A stretch of DNA of 64,000 bases from Pseudomonas putida. GTDB lineage: Bacteria; Pseudomonadota; Gammaproteobacteria; Pseudomonadales; Pseudomonadaceae. Of the stretch, positions 8,973 to 16,252 are shown in pieces. The notes beneath the pieces were generated by a model that was not told the DNA's origin, did no database searches, and saw only the letters and a program-made list of their open reading frames with translations. The DNA lies in NCBI RefSeq assembly GCF_030159595.1, contig NZ_BSKJ01000006.1:186001-250000 (forward strand). Reading direction: 5' to 3'. Position numbers and translations under genes: made by a program. Every line of letters starts with the position of its first letter. Positions within the stretch are counted from its first letter, which is position 1.

Positions 8973-10085
8973 GTGCACATCGCCGACATCACCATGTTCT
9001 ACGCCCCGGCCAGCGGTGGCGTACGTACCTATCTTGATGCCAAACACCGCCGCCTCGACGCCATCCACGGTGTACGCCATAGCTTGTTGATTCCCGGCGC
9101 CAACGCCCGTCATGCCGATGGCATCTTTCATGTACCCGCCCCACCTCTGCCGTTTGGCAAGGGCTACCGCTTTCCGGTACGCCTGGCCCCCTGGTGCAAG
9201 ACGCTGCGCATGCTCAAACCCGACCTGATCGAAGTCGGCGATCCCTACCTGACCGCCTGGGCGGCGCTGGAAGCACGGCGCCAGCTCGATGTGCCGGTGA
9301 TCGGTTTCTACCACTCCGACTTGCCGCTACTGGTCAGCAACCGCATGGGCAACTGGTTCACACCCAATGTCGAGGCCTATGTCAGCAAGCTGTACGGCAA
9401 TTTCGACCGGGTACTGGCGCCCAGCCAGGTCATGGCCGACAAACTGCGCCGCCTGGGCATACGCGATGTGCATGTGCAACGCTTGGGCGTGGACTTGGCC
9501 ACCTTCAACCCCGATCAACGCGACCCGCACTTGCGCGCGCAGCTGGGCATTGCCGACACCAGCCGCCTGTTGATCTACGCCGGCCGCGGCTCGCGGGAAA
9601 AGAACCTGCCGGTGCTGCTCGACTGCATGCAGCAGCTCGGCGCCCCCTACCATCTGTTGTTGGTAGGTTCGAACATGCCCGCCAATGTGCCGCACAACGT
9701 CAGCGTCATCGACCACTTCTGCCCGGCTGCGGAGGTGGCCCGGCTGATGGCCAGCGCCGACCTGCTGGTGCACGCTGGCGACCAGGAAACGTTCGGCCTG
9801 GTCATTCTCGAAGCCATGGCCAGCGCTACGCCGGTGGTAGCCGTGCGCGCGGGTGCCTTTGGTGAAATCATCAACGAACAGTGCGGCCGGTTGTGCGCGC
9901 CCAACGATGGTCGGGCCATGGCATCGGCCGTACGCGAGGCGTTCGATGCAGGTGTAGACACGCTCGGCGCACAGGCCCGTCGCCATGTAGAGCAGCATTA
10001 CTCGTGGGATAACGTAGTCACGGGCCTGCTACAACACTATCAGGCCGTGCTCGGCCATCAGCCACAGGTGCGTGCCCATGCCTGA
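8973..10085 (+). CDS. Glycosyltransferase family 1/4 (GT-B fold)
   Basis: Cytoplasmic GT-B glycosyltransferase of about 370 residues. The N-terminal half carries the Gly-rich acceptor segment APASGGVRTYL. The C-terminal donor domain carries YAGRGSREKNLPVLL and the family GT4 signature VHAGDQETFGLVILEAMA with the EX7E glutamates. GTG at 8973 is chosen because GGAGGG ends nine bases upstream; an in-frame ATG at 8964 abuts that site with no spacing. It overlaps the next gene by eight bases, so it heads a three-gene operon with a deacetylase-like and a flippase-like protein. The sugar and acceptor are unknown; a glycolipid is possible given the partners. Confidence 0.85.
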   Translation: MHIADITMFYAPASGGVRTYLDAKHRRLDAIHGVRHSLLIPGANARHADGIFHVPAPPLPFGKGYRFPVRLAPWCKTLRMLKPDLIEVGDPYLTAWAALEARRQLDVPVIGFYHSDLPLLVSNRMGNWFTPNVEAYVSKLYGNFDRVLAPSQVMADKLRRLGIRDVHVQRLGVDLATFNPDQRDPHLRAQLGIADTSRLLIYAGRGSREKNLPVLLDCMQQLGAPYHLLLVGSNMPANVPHNVSVIDHFCPAAEVARLMASADLLVHAGDQETFGLVILEAMASATPVVAVRAGAFGEIINEQCGRLCAPNDGRAMASAVREAFDAGVDTLGAQARRHVEQHYSWDNVVTGLLQHYQAVLGHQPQVRAHA

Positions 10086-10842
10086 GCCCGACTCCAGCCA
10101 ACGCAGCCTCATGCTGGTGCTGCACGATGTAGCCCCGGAAACCTGGCCAGACTATGAGCCATTCGTAGAGGCCGTGGACGCGCTAGGCAACGTGCCCATG
10201 ACATGGTTGGTGGTCCCGGACTTCCATCGGCGCAATCCGCTGCCCCAGGCCCCCTCGTTCTGCCACCTGCTGGACAAACGCCTGGCCAACGGGGACGAAC
10301 TGGCGCTGCACGGCTACGCCCATGCTGACGAAGGGCCGCCACCGCGCAGCCCCATCGACTATTTCATGCGACGCATCTATACCCATGAAGGCGAGTTCTA
10401 CAGCCTTGATGAAGACGAAGCACTTACCCGCCTGCAGGATGGCCTGGCACTGTTCGAGGGCCAAGGTTGGCCTGTGGCAGGGTTTGTCGCACCGGCCTGG
10501 CTTATGAGCCAAGGTACTCGACAAGCGTTGCGCCGCCTGCCGCTGAAGTACACCAGCACACCGCAGCATTTGTACCGTTTGCCTGACTTCATCGCTATCG
10601 ATGCACCAGGCCTTGTCTGGAGTGCCCGCAGCGCATGGCGTCGCGAATTGTCCCGCGTGCTGTGCGACTGGCAATACCGTCGCTGGAAAGGCGCGACCAC
10701 ATTGCGCCTGGGGCTGCATCCGGTAGACATGCGCCATCGCTCGTCGCGTGACTATTGGCTGCGCACACTGGAGCAACTGCTTGAGGATGGGCGCGAGCCG
10801 CTGACCAAATCGGCCTGGCTGGAGCGCCAGGTGGCAGCATGA
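10078..10842 (+). CDS. DUF2334 polysaccharide-deacetylase-like protein
   Basis: A 254-residue protein of the DUF2334 branch of the NodB/polysaccharide deacetylase superfamily. It starts with the beta-strand motif LMLVLHDVAPETW. A middle motif ELALHGYAHAD supplies the metal-binding histidines in the HxxxH-like position, and RLGLHPVDMRH lies near the C-terminus. There is no signal peptide, so it is probably cytoplasmic. The ATG at 10078 overlaps the glycosyltransferase stop, and its own stop overlaps the next start (ATGA), indicating translational coupling. The likely role is deacetylation of a sugar made or carried by its partners; the substrate is unknown. Confidence 0.82.
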   Translation: MPEPDSSQRSLMLVLHDVAPETWPDYEPFVEAVDALGNVPMTWLVVPDFHRRNPLPQAPSFCHLLDKRLANGDELALHGYAHADEGPPPRSPIDYFMRRIYTHEGEFYSLDEDEALTRLQDGLALFEGQGWPVAGFVAPAWLMSQGTRQALRRLPLKYTSTPQHLYRLPDFIAIDAPGLVWSARSAWRRELSRVLCDWQYRRWKGATTLRLGLHPVDMRHRSSRDYWLRTLEQLLEDGREPLTKSAWLERQVAA

Positions 10843-11831
10843 ACCGCTGGGCCTTGCTGATGCTGGCATTGTTGGGCGCAGCGCTGGTGCCAGCGCTGTT
10901 GGGAGGTAGCCAGCTGCTGCCCAGGCTAAGCCGGTTCGACCCACAACTGCTGCTCATATTGCTTGGCATGATTCTATCGTGCTGGGTCATCAACGCCCTG
11001 CGCTTGCGCTTGTTGCTGGGTGAGCAGGCAAAACAGTTAAGCCATGCACGCAGCCTCGGCGTGGTCATGGCCACGGAGTTTGCCATCTGCACGACCCCCG
11101 GTGGCAGTGGTGGGCCTTTGACCCTGATGGCCCTGCTGGCGCGCGACCGAATCGGCCCCGCACGCAGCGGCGCCGTGTTCGCCATGGACCAGTTGAACGA
11201 TCTGGCGTTCTTCTTCTGCGCAATGCTTGCGATAGCCGGCTACGCGTTGTTCCACAGCCTGGGCCGCAGCCAGGAAAGCATGCTACTGGGCAGCGCATGG
11301 CTGCTATGCACCGCACTGGCCGGGGTGATCGGGCTATTGCGCTACCGGCGCACGGTAATGCGCATGAACGGCAGGCTGCTGCAGCACCTGGGCGTGGGCC
11401 AGCCACGCAAACGCCGCTGGGCGCGCAAACTGCTGCACTTCATCGACGCACTGGTACAGACCTGGCACCTGCCCAAGCGCACGCTGAGCCTGGTATTCAC
11501 CCTGACCTGCGCCCACTGGGGCCTGCGCTACAGCGTGCTGTACCTGGTATTGCGAGGGTTGGGAGTGGACCTGGCGTGGATCCCAAGCTTCCTGGTGCAG
11601 ATGCTGTCGCTCAGTGCCGGCCAGTTCAGCCTGTTGCCCGGAGGGGCGGGTGCCGCCGAGCTGACTTCGGCCAGCCTGCTGACGCCCTTGGTGGGCAGTT
11701 CGACCGCAGCGGCGGCGATCCTGATATGGCGGGCGGTTACTTACTACTTCTATCTGCTGGCGGGTGGGCCGGTATTTGTGTGCCTGCTGGCGCGTCCGTT
11801 GCTGGAGCGCTGGCGGCGTCAGGCAGGTTGA
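10839..11831 (+). CDS. UPF0104 / lysylphosphatidylglycerol-synthase-TM-like membrane protein
   Basis: A 330-residue integral inner-membrane protein with about eight hydrophobic helices. It is related to the transmembrane (flippase) half of MprF. It retains TTPGGSGGPLTL near residue 85 and SLLPGGAGAAELTSASLL near residue 265, the paired Gly/Pro-rich motifs of this family. The start overlaps the preceding stop by four bases. As the third gene of the operon it may flip or anchor the lipid-linked product of the glycosyltransferase and deacetylase. This is inferred from context only. The 3' end overlaps a small convergent reading frame. Confidence 0.85.
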   Translation: MNRWALLMLALLGAALVPALLGGSQLLPRLSRFDPQLLLILLGMILSCWVINALRLRLLLGEQAKQLSHARSLGVVMATEFAICTTPGGSGGPLTLMALLARDRIGPARSGAVFAMDQLNDLAFFFCAMLAIAGYALFHSLGRSQESMLLGSAWLLCTALAGVIGLLRYRRTVMRMNGRLLQHLGVGQPRKRRWARKLLHFIDALVQTWHLPKRTLSLVFTLTCAHWGLRYSVLYLVLRGLGVDLAWIPSFLVQMLSLSAGQFSLLPGGAGAAELTSASLLTPLVGSSTAAAAILIWRAVTYYFYLLAGGPVFVCLLARPLLERWRRQAG

Positions 11832-11970
11832 GTTGTTGCCAGAGTTCGGCGGCGCCGGGGAAGTCGGTGCCGTCAGTGTCATCCAGGGCTTCGGGGTCGT
11901 AGCGGGCCAGGCAGCCTTCGCCGAGGGTGGGCGGGGGGGAAGCAGTGGGGGTGTTACGTTGCTTGGCCAT
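11737..11970 (-). CDS. Possible small acidic hypothetical protein, convergent overlap
   Basis: A 77-residue reading frame starting MAKQRNTPTASPPP, with an acidic middle (ALDDTDGTDFPGAAELW) and a Pro/Ala-rich tail. A GAGG sequence lies nine bases before the ATG at 11968-11970. Its last 95 bases overlap the end of the UPF0104 gene on the other strand, so that part may be constrained by the opposite frame. The N-terminal two thirds lie in otherwise non-coding DNA and look protein-like. I do not recognise a family. Confidence 0.5.
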   Translation of the reverse strand: MAKQRNTPTASPPPTLGEGCLARYDPEALDDTDGTDFPGAAELWQQLNLPDAASAPATDAPAGTQIPAHPPADRSSK

Positions 11971-12007
11971 TGGCGTATGCCTCAAGATTGCCGGGGGCGC
12001 TTTGCGC

Positions 12008-12098
12008 CCCATCGCGACACAAGGCCGCTCCTACAAGGGATCGCGTACCGACATTGCATCGCATATCTCCTGTAGGAGCGGCCTTGTGTCGCGATGGG
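12008..12098. repeat. Inverted REP pair, GCGGCCTTGTG subtype
   Basis: The 28-base arms at 12008-12035 and 12071-12098 are perfect reverse complements. Their core, GGAGCGGCCTTGTGTCGCGA, differs from the GCGGGTTTACCCGCG type seen elsewhere. The pair lies downstream of purU and of the small gene at 11737, between divergent start and stop points. Confidence 0.9.
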
Positions 12099-12139
12099 CT
12101 GCAAAGCAGCCCCAAAATCCCACAGGCAACCAAGTAGTA

Positions 12140-12991
12140 TCAGTCAAACACCACAGTCTTGTTGCCATGCACCAGCACCCGGTCTTCCAGGTGATAACGC
12201 AGGCCACGGGCCAGCACCATCTTCTCCACATCACGGCCAAAGCGGACCATGTCCTCGATGCTGTCGGCATGACTGACACGCACCACGTCCTGCTCGATGA
12301 TCGGGCCGGCATCCAGCTCTTCGGTGACGTAGTGGCAGGTCGCGCCGATCAGCTTCACGCCTCGCAGGGCCGCCTGGTGGTACGGCTTGGCGCCGACGAA
12401 CGACGGCAGGAAGCTGTGGTGGATGTTGATCACTTTCTCGGCATAGTCCTGGCACAGTTGCGGCGGCAGGATTTGCATGTAGCGGGCCAGCACCACTACA
12501 TCGGCAGCATGCTCATTGACCAGGCGCGACACTTCGGCAAAGGCAGGGGCCTTGTCCTTGGGGTCGACCGGCACATGGAAGAACGGAATGCCGTGCCACT
12601 CGACCATGCTGCGCAGGTCGTTGTGGTTGGAAATCACACACGGGATCTCGCAGTCCAGCTCATCGGTGTGCCAACGGTGGAGTAAATCGGCCAGGCAGTG
12701 CGACTCTCGGCTGGCCATCAGTACCACGCGCTTTTTCTGTGCCGAGTCGGTCACGCGCCAAGTCATGGAGAACTCTTCGGCGATGGGCGCGAAGGCCTCA
12801 CGGAAGGCTTCGATACCGAATGGCAGGGATTCAGCGCGAATTTCATGGCGCATGAAGAACCAACCGCTCTGCTCATCGGAATGGTGGCTGGCTTCGTTGA
12901 TCCAGCCATTGTACAAGGCCAGGAAATTACTGACTTTCGCCACGATGCCGACGCGGTCGGGGCAGGCGATCACCAGACGATAGGTGCGCAT
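12140..12991 (-). CDS. purU: Formyltetrahydrofolate deformylase PurU
   Basis: Hydrolyses 10-formyl-tetrahydrofolate to formate and tetrahydrofolate, balancing one-carbon pools and supplying formate. The 283-residue length matches the family (E. coli 280). An N-terminal ACT domain (residues 1-85, RLVIACPDRVGIVAKVSNFL) precedes a formyltransferase-like catalytic domain with INIHHSFLPSF and the conserved Asp in TEELDAGPIIEQ. The ATG at 12989-12991 follows GGAGT. Pseudomonads often carry several purU copies, so the exact paralogue is not assigned. Confidence 0.94.
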   Translation of the reverse strand: MRTYRLVIACPDRVGIVAKVSNFLALYNGWINEASHHSDEQSGWFFMRHEIRAESLPFGIEAFREAFAPIAEEFSMTWRVTDSAQKKRVVLMASRESHCLADLLHRWHTDELDCEIPCVISNHNDLRSMVEWHGIPFFHVPVDPKDKAPAFAEVSRLVNEHAADVVVLARYMQILPPQLCQDYAEKVINIHHSFLPSFVGAKPYHQAALRGVKLIGATCHYVTEELDAGPIIEQDVVRVSHADSIEDMVRFGRDVEKMVLARGLRYHLEDRVLVHGNKTVVFD

Positions 12992-13140
12992 GAATGAGAC
13001 TCCAGAACTTCGCAAAGGCGCCTATTCTAGCGGCCCGCCAGAAAAAACGCAGTATTGATCGAAGCCGCGAGGGTCAATGCAGGCCTGCAAACGCAGCCAC
13101 GCGCTTTGTCTGACAGACATGACGAAATGCAGGGCTTTTA

Positions 13141-13158
13141 TGTGAATTTTTGTTCACA
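13141..13158. promoter_or_regulatory. Inverted repeat upstream of mvaT
   Basis: TGTGAA and TTCACA form perfect six-base arms around a six-base T-rich spacer, about 50 bases upstream of the predicted mvaT -35. It resembles a CRP/Vfr site, but the TGTGA to TCACA gap is eight bases, not six. It may be an operator for mvaT or purU; the factor is unknown. Confidence 0.35.
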
Positions 13159-13208
13159 TAGCGAAATGTTGTCACCGCTTAATTAACAGTTAACTGCCCA
13201 ATATCATG

Positions 13209-13237
13209 TTTACTTGCGAGTATCGCCTGTCTATTAT
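13209..13237 (+). promoter_or_regulatory. Sigma-70 promoter of mvaT/turA
   Basis: TTTACT (13209-13214) and TATTAT (13232-13237) are separated by exactly 17 bases. The predicted start near 13244 gives a leader of about 33 bases with AAGGA before the ATG. The upstream DNA is AT-rich with TTAATTAA and AGTTAACT palindromes, fitting autoregulation by an H-NS-like protein. Confidence 0.65.
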
Positions 13238-13276
13238 TGCCCCACACATTTCTGAACACGCATTAAGGAACACTCC

Positions 13277-13654
13277 ATGTCCCTGATCAACGAATACCGC
13301 GCTACCGAAGAAGCCATCAAGGAACTTCAGGCCCGCCTGGCCAACCTGTCGCAGGATGACAAGCTGAAGAAAGAACTGGAGTTCGAAGGCAAACTGCGCA
13401 CGCTGATGGGTGAATACTCCAAGTCGCTGCGCGACGTGATTGCCCTGCTCGACCCAGAGTCGAAACTGAGCAAGGCACCTCGTGGTGCTGTCAAGACCAC
13501 TGCCACCAAGCGTGCGCGCAAGGTCAAGCAATACAAAAACCCGCACAACGGTGAAGTGATCGAAACCAAGGGCGGCAACCACAAAACCCTGAAAGAGTGG
13601 AAAGCCACTTGGGGTGGCGATGTGGTTGAAAGCTGGGCGACCCTGCTGGACTGA
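13277..13654 (+). CDS. mvaT: MvaT/TurA, H-NS-family xenogeneic silencer
   Basis: Nucleoid protein that binds AT-rich DNA and silences foreign genes; in P. putida this member is TurA. It has 125 residues: an N-terminal coiled-coil oligomerisation region (about 1-60), a linker with basic RGAVKTTATKRARK, and a C-terminal DNA-binding domain (about 80-125) with the AT-pincer sequence TKGGNHKTLKEW typical of MvaT proteins. A good promoter lies upstream and a terminator downstream, so it is monocistronic. It is a plausible regulator of the AT-rich exporter gene at 48.3 kb. Confidence 0.95.
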   Translation: MSLINEYRATEEAIKELQARLANLSQDDKLKKELEFEGKLRTLMGEYSKSLRDVIALLDPESKLSKAPRGAVKTTATKRARKVKQYKNPHNGEVIETKGGNHKTLKEWKATWGGDVVESWATLLD

Positions 13655-13685
13655 TTGTCCACCTACGCCTTTTGCTTATCGCAAC

Positions 13686-13715
13686 AAAAACGCCGGCACA
13701 TTGCCGGCGTTTTTG
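13686..13715. terminator. Bidirectional terminator between mvaT and sbcB
   Basis: ACGCCGGC and GCCGGCGT form a stem around a CATT-type loop, flanked by A5 on the left and T5 on the right. It can end both mvaT (rightward) and sbcB (leftward). Confidence 0.85.
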
Positions 13716-13727
13716 TTTGCCCACCTG

Positions 13728-15161
13728 TCAGTCAATTGCAAATTGTGTCTGCAATTGCCTGGCATGCCTGTGCCAAGCCTCCAACACACGTCGGCCAGCC
13801 TCGTCAGCGCCCTCCCAGGCTTGCTGGCGCGCCTTCTCGAAGTCGCCCAGCGTATTCGGTGCGCCCCACTGCGGGTCGCTCAAGCGCTGCTGACAGAAGC
13901 CATACCAGCGCTGGCGCTCTTCGCTGTTCAGGGTGTCAGGGAAGTTACGCGCCCGATAGCGGAACAACAGTTCAGGTAAGCGCGGGTCATCGAACATCCA
14001 GTGCCCATGGCTCAACTGTGCCGGTTCCAGCGCACGAACTTGCTCGCATAAGCGTCGGTCGCGATCGCCAATAAAACCCTCGTACAACTGCTGTTCCGGG
14101 TCCTCACTCGGGGCGAACTCATCTTTGCCATAGATGTGTTCCAGCTTGTCTTGCCATTGCGCCTGTTGATGGGCCAGCTGTTCACCGCGCAATTGTAACA
14201 ACGTCAAGTCCAGGCCCAATCGTTGTTGATCGGCCGGGCGCAATACCGACAGCGGTGCCAGTACGGGGCAACGATTGATCTGCACCAGTTTGAGCGGTAC
14301 CGGTAATTCACCCTCGGCCAATTCATCATGGCGGGTGTACAAGCGCTGGCGCAAAACTTCAGCACTTTCCCGCAATAACGGTAGGGTTTCCTGATGCAGG
14401 TCGCACACAATCAGTGCATTGCGATTACGCGGGTGCCAGGCCAGTGGCAATACGACACCCAGGTAATTACGCGCCGCCGAAAAGCGCCCGGATATATGCA
14501 CCAGTGGCTGTAACAAACGGATCTGCTCCATCACTTTATGCTTGCTGCGTAACTGGAACAGCCAGTCATACAATTTTGGCTGTTTCTGCCGAATCAGGCG
14601 GGCCAGGGCAATGGTTGCCCGCACGTCGGAAAGCGCTTCGTGGGCATGCCCGTGATCAATGCCATTGGCTTTGCTCAGCAGCTCCAGGCGCAGGCTGGTG
14701 CGGCCGTCCTGCTGCGGCCATTGAATGCCGTCGGGGCGCAGGGCATAGGCGGTACGCACGATGTCGATCAGGTCCCAGCGGCTGTTGCCGCCCTGCCACT
14801 CACGGGCATAGGGGTCGAAAAAGTTGCGATACAGGCTGTAGCGGGTCACTTCATCGTCAAAGCGCAGGGTGTTGTAGCCGGCACCACAGGTGCCCGGCTG
14901 CGCCAGCTGTGCATGCACCCGGGTCATGAACTCGGCTTCGCACAGGCCTTGCTCAGCCAGCAGTTGCGGGGTGATACCGGTCACCAGGCAGGCTGCCGGG
15001 TGCGGCAGGATGTCGTCCGAAGGCCGGCAATAAAGGCTGATCGGCTCGTCGACCTCGTTGAGGTCGAAGTCAGTGCGCACGCCGGCCACCTGCAGTGGGC
15101 GGTCGCAGCGTGGGTTGATGCCGGTGGTTTCGTAGTCGTGCCAGAAAATGCTGGAGGTCAC
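13728..15161 (-). CDS. sbcB: Exodeoxyribonuclease I (SbcB)
   Basis: Degrades single-stranded DNA 3' to 5' in recombination and mismatch repair. The 477 residues match E. coli ExoI (475). DEDDh exonuclease motifs are visible: Exo I DYETTG (residues 9-14) and Exo III HEALSDVRATIALA, with the catalytic His and Asp. The middle holds the SH3-like domain and the C-terminus the helical SSB-contacting region. The start is GTG at 15159-15161, supported by AGGACG seven bases upstream; no ATG fits the family N-terminus. The gene is convergent with mvaT. Confidence 0.95.
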   Translation of the reverse strand: MTSSIFWHDYETTGINPRCDRPLQVAGVRTDFDLNEVDEPISLYCRPSDDILPHPAACLVTGITPQLLAEQGLCEAEFMTRVHAQLAQPGTCGAGYNTLRFDDEVTRYSLYRNFFDPYAREWQGGNSRWDLIDIVRTAYALRPDGIQWPQQDGRTSLRLELLSKANGIDHGHAHEALSDVRATIALARLIRQKQPKLYDWLFQLRSKHKVMEQIRLLQPLVHISGRFSAARNYLGVVLPLAWHPRNRNALIVCDLHQETLPLLRESAEVLRQRLYTRHDELAEGELPVPLKLVQINRCPVLAPLSVLRPADQQRLGLDLTLLQLRGEQLAHQQAQWQDKLEHIYGKDEFAPSEDPEQQLYEGFIGDRDRRLCEQVRALEPAQLSHGHWMFDDPRLPELLFRYRARNFPDTLNSEERQRWYGFCQQRLSDPQWGAPNTLGDFEKARQQAWEGADEAGRRVLEAWHRHARQLQTQFAID

Positions 15162-15203
15162 GGGGTCGTCCTGTATCGAGGTCGACCCGATTCTAGCGCA
15201 GCC

Positions 15204-15563
15204 TCAGACAGAAGCGTTGGCGGGGTGGAAACTGAAATAGTCGCGCAACGAATGTACGAACTCGTCGTATTCGCGCGGTGCCTGCAACAGCATGAAGCCC
15301 GAATCGTAGTGCCCGGGCGTCTGGTCTTCGCGGCACCACAGGCAACTGGCGGTAAGGTTGACGAACTGATGCCCCCCGCCGACCAACGGCATGCGCAGTT
15401 GCAATTCGTAATCGGGCCCGACCAGCACGGGCAACTGGCTGATGACCATCAGGCCATCTTCGGAGGCATTGCCTAGCTGGCCGATCTCCTGGTTGGTAAA
15501 CCGGTTGAACACCTTGAGGACACAAGGCAGCTGATGACGTTCGATGTGGCGCTTGTTGAACAT
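15204..15563 (-). CDS. PilZ-domain protein, putative c-di-GMP receptor
   Basis: A single-domain 119-residue PilZ protein. The N-terminal RHQLPC segment fits a reduced RxxxR motif (only the second arginine position is clear), and GNASEDG matches [D/N]xSxxG. These two motifs bind cyclic di-GMP, so binding is likely but weakened by the incomplete first motif. The ATG at 15561-15563 gives the natural PilZ start; its ribosome site is poor. It lies 42 bases downstream of sbcB's start on the same strand and may have its own promoter. BifA, a c-di-GMP phosphodiesterase, is encoded 20 kb away. Confidence 0.8.
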   Translation of the reverse strand: MFNKRHIERHQLPCVLKVFNRFTNQEIGQLGNASEDGLMVISQLPVLVGPDYELQLRMPLVGGGHQFVNLTASCLWCREDQTPGHYDSGFMLLQAPREYDEFVHSLRDYFSFHPANASV

Positions 15564-15686
15564 GATCGCAAGTGTATTCCGTACCTGATGCCAGGAATAC
15601 AAGGAACTGGCGGTTGTTGTAACAGCTGAGTTACAGATTAGCGCAGCGCGCGCAGCAAATCTCGTGAAATAAACCACACCTTGGTG

Positions 15687-16073
15687 TTAGCGCCAAGGTA
15701 CGGTCGTCACCGGCTTGGCCACCGCCGTTTCACCGCCGCGCAAATGGCCCAGCTTTTCCAGAGTCTGCAGGCGTGCCTGGGCGCGATAGGCGTACTCGTT
15801 GCCCGGGTACTGCTGGATCAGGTATTGATAGGTCTGCGCGGCATCCACATACAGCGCCTGGCGCTCCAGGCACTGGCCGCGTAACAGCGACACCTCGGGG
15901 TGGATGAATGGCCGCGCACGGCTGGTGCGATCGACCTGCGACAGTTCCAGCATGACCCGGGCGCAATCGCCACGGTCATAGGCGCGGTAGGCATTGTTCA
16001 GGTGGTGGTCCATGGACCAGCGGGTGCAGCCGACGACGCTGGCGGCCAGGGCTAAAACAATCAGGGCTCGCAT
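15687..16073 (-). CDS. Small TPR-containing lipoprotein
   Basis: A 128-residue exported lipoprotein. The signal peptide MRALIVLALAASVVGC ends in a lipobox (VVGC), so residue 16 is the lipidated cysteine. The rest is helical with a tetratricopeptide-like pair: DCARVMLELSQV and YVDAAQTYQYLIQQYPGNEYAYRAQARL. It probably acts as a periplasmic adaptor. AGGAGAT lies five bases before the ATG at 16071-16073. The role is unknown; it precedes the PilZ gene on the same strand with a 123-base gap. Confidence 0.85.
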   Translation of the reverse strand: MRALIVLALAASVVGCTRWSMDHHLNNAYRAYDRGDCARVMLELSQVDRTSRARPFIHPEVSLLRGQCLERQALYVDAAQTYQYLIQQYPGNEYAYRAQARLQTLEKLGHLRGGETAVAKPVTTVPWR

Positions 16074-16252
16074 GGGGATCTCCTTTGATGCCTGTTTATC
16101 GGCCAACGCCAACAAATCTTCACAGCCTTTTGCAAGGATACCTTGCCCGTTCAAATGCCACCCTGCCTTGGTCGCAGGTAGTGCAACGGAACAATGACTA
16201 CAGCGAGATTCAGGAGTAGCCTTTCGCTGCGCTTCACTATAGGAGTCTGTGC

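Noticed and set aside
13141..13158. CRP/Vfr binding site upstream of mvaT
   Set aside because: The TGTGA to TCACA gap is eight bases rather than six, so it is kept only as an unassigned inverted repeat.
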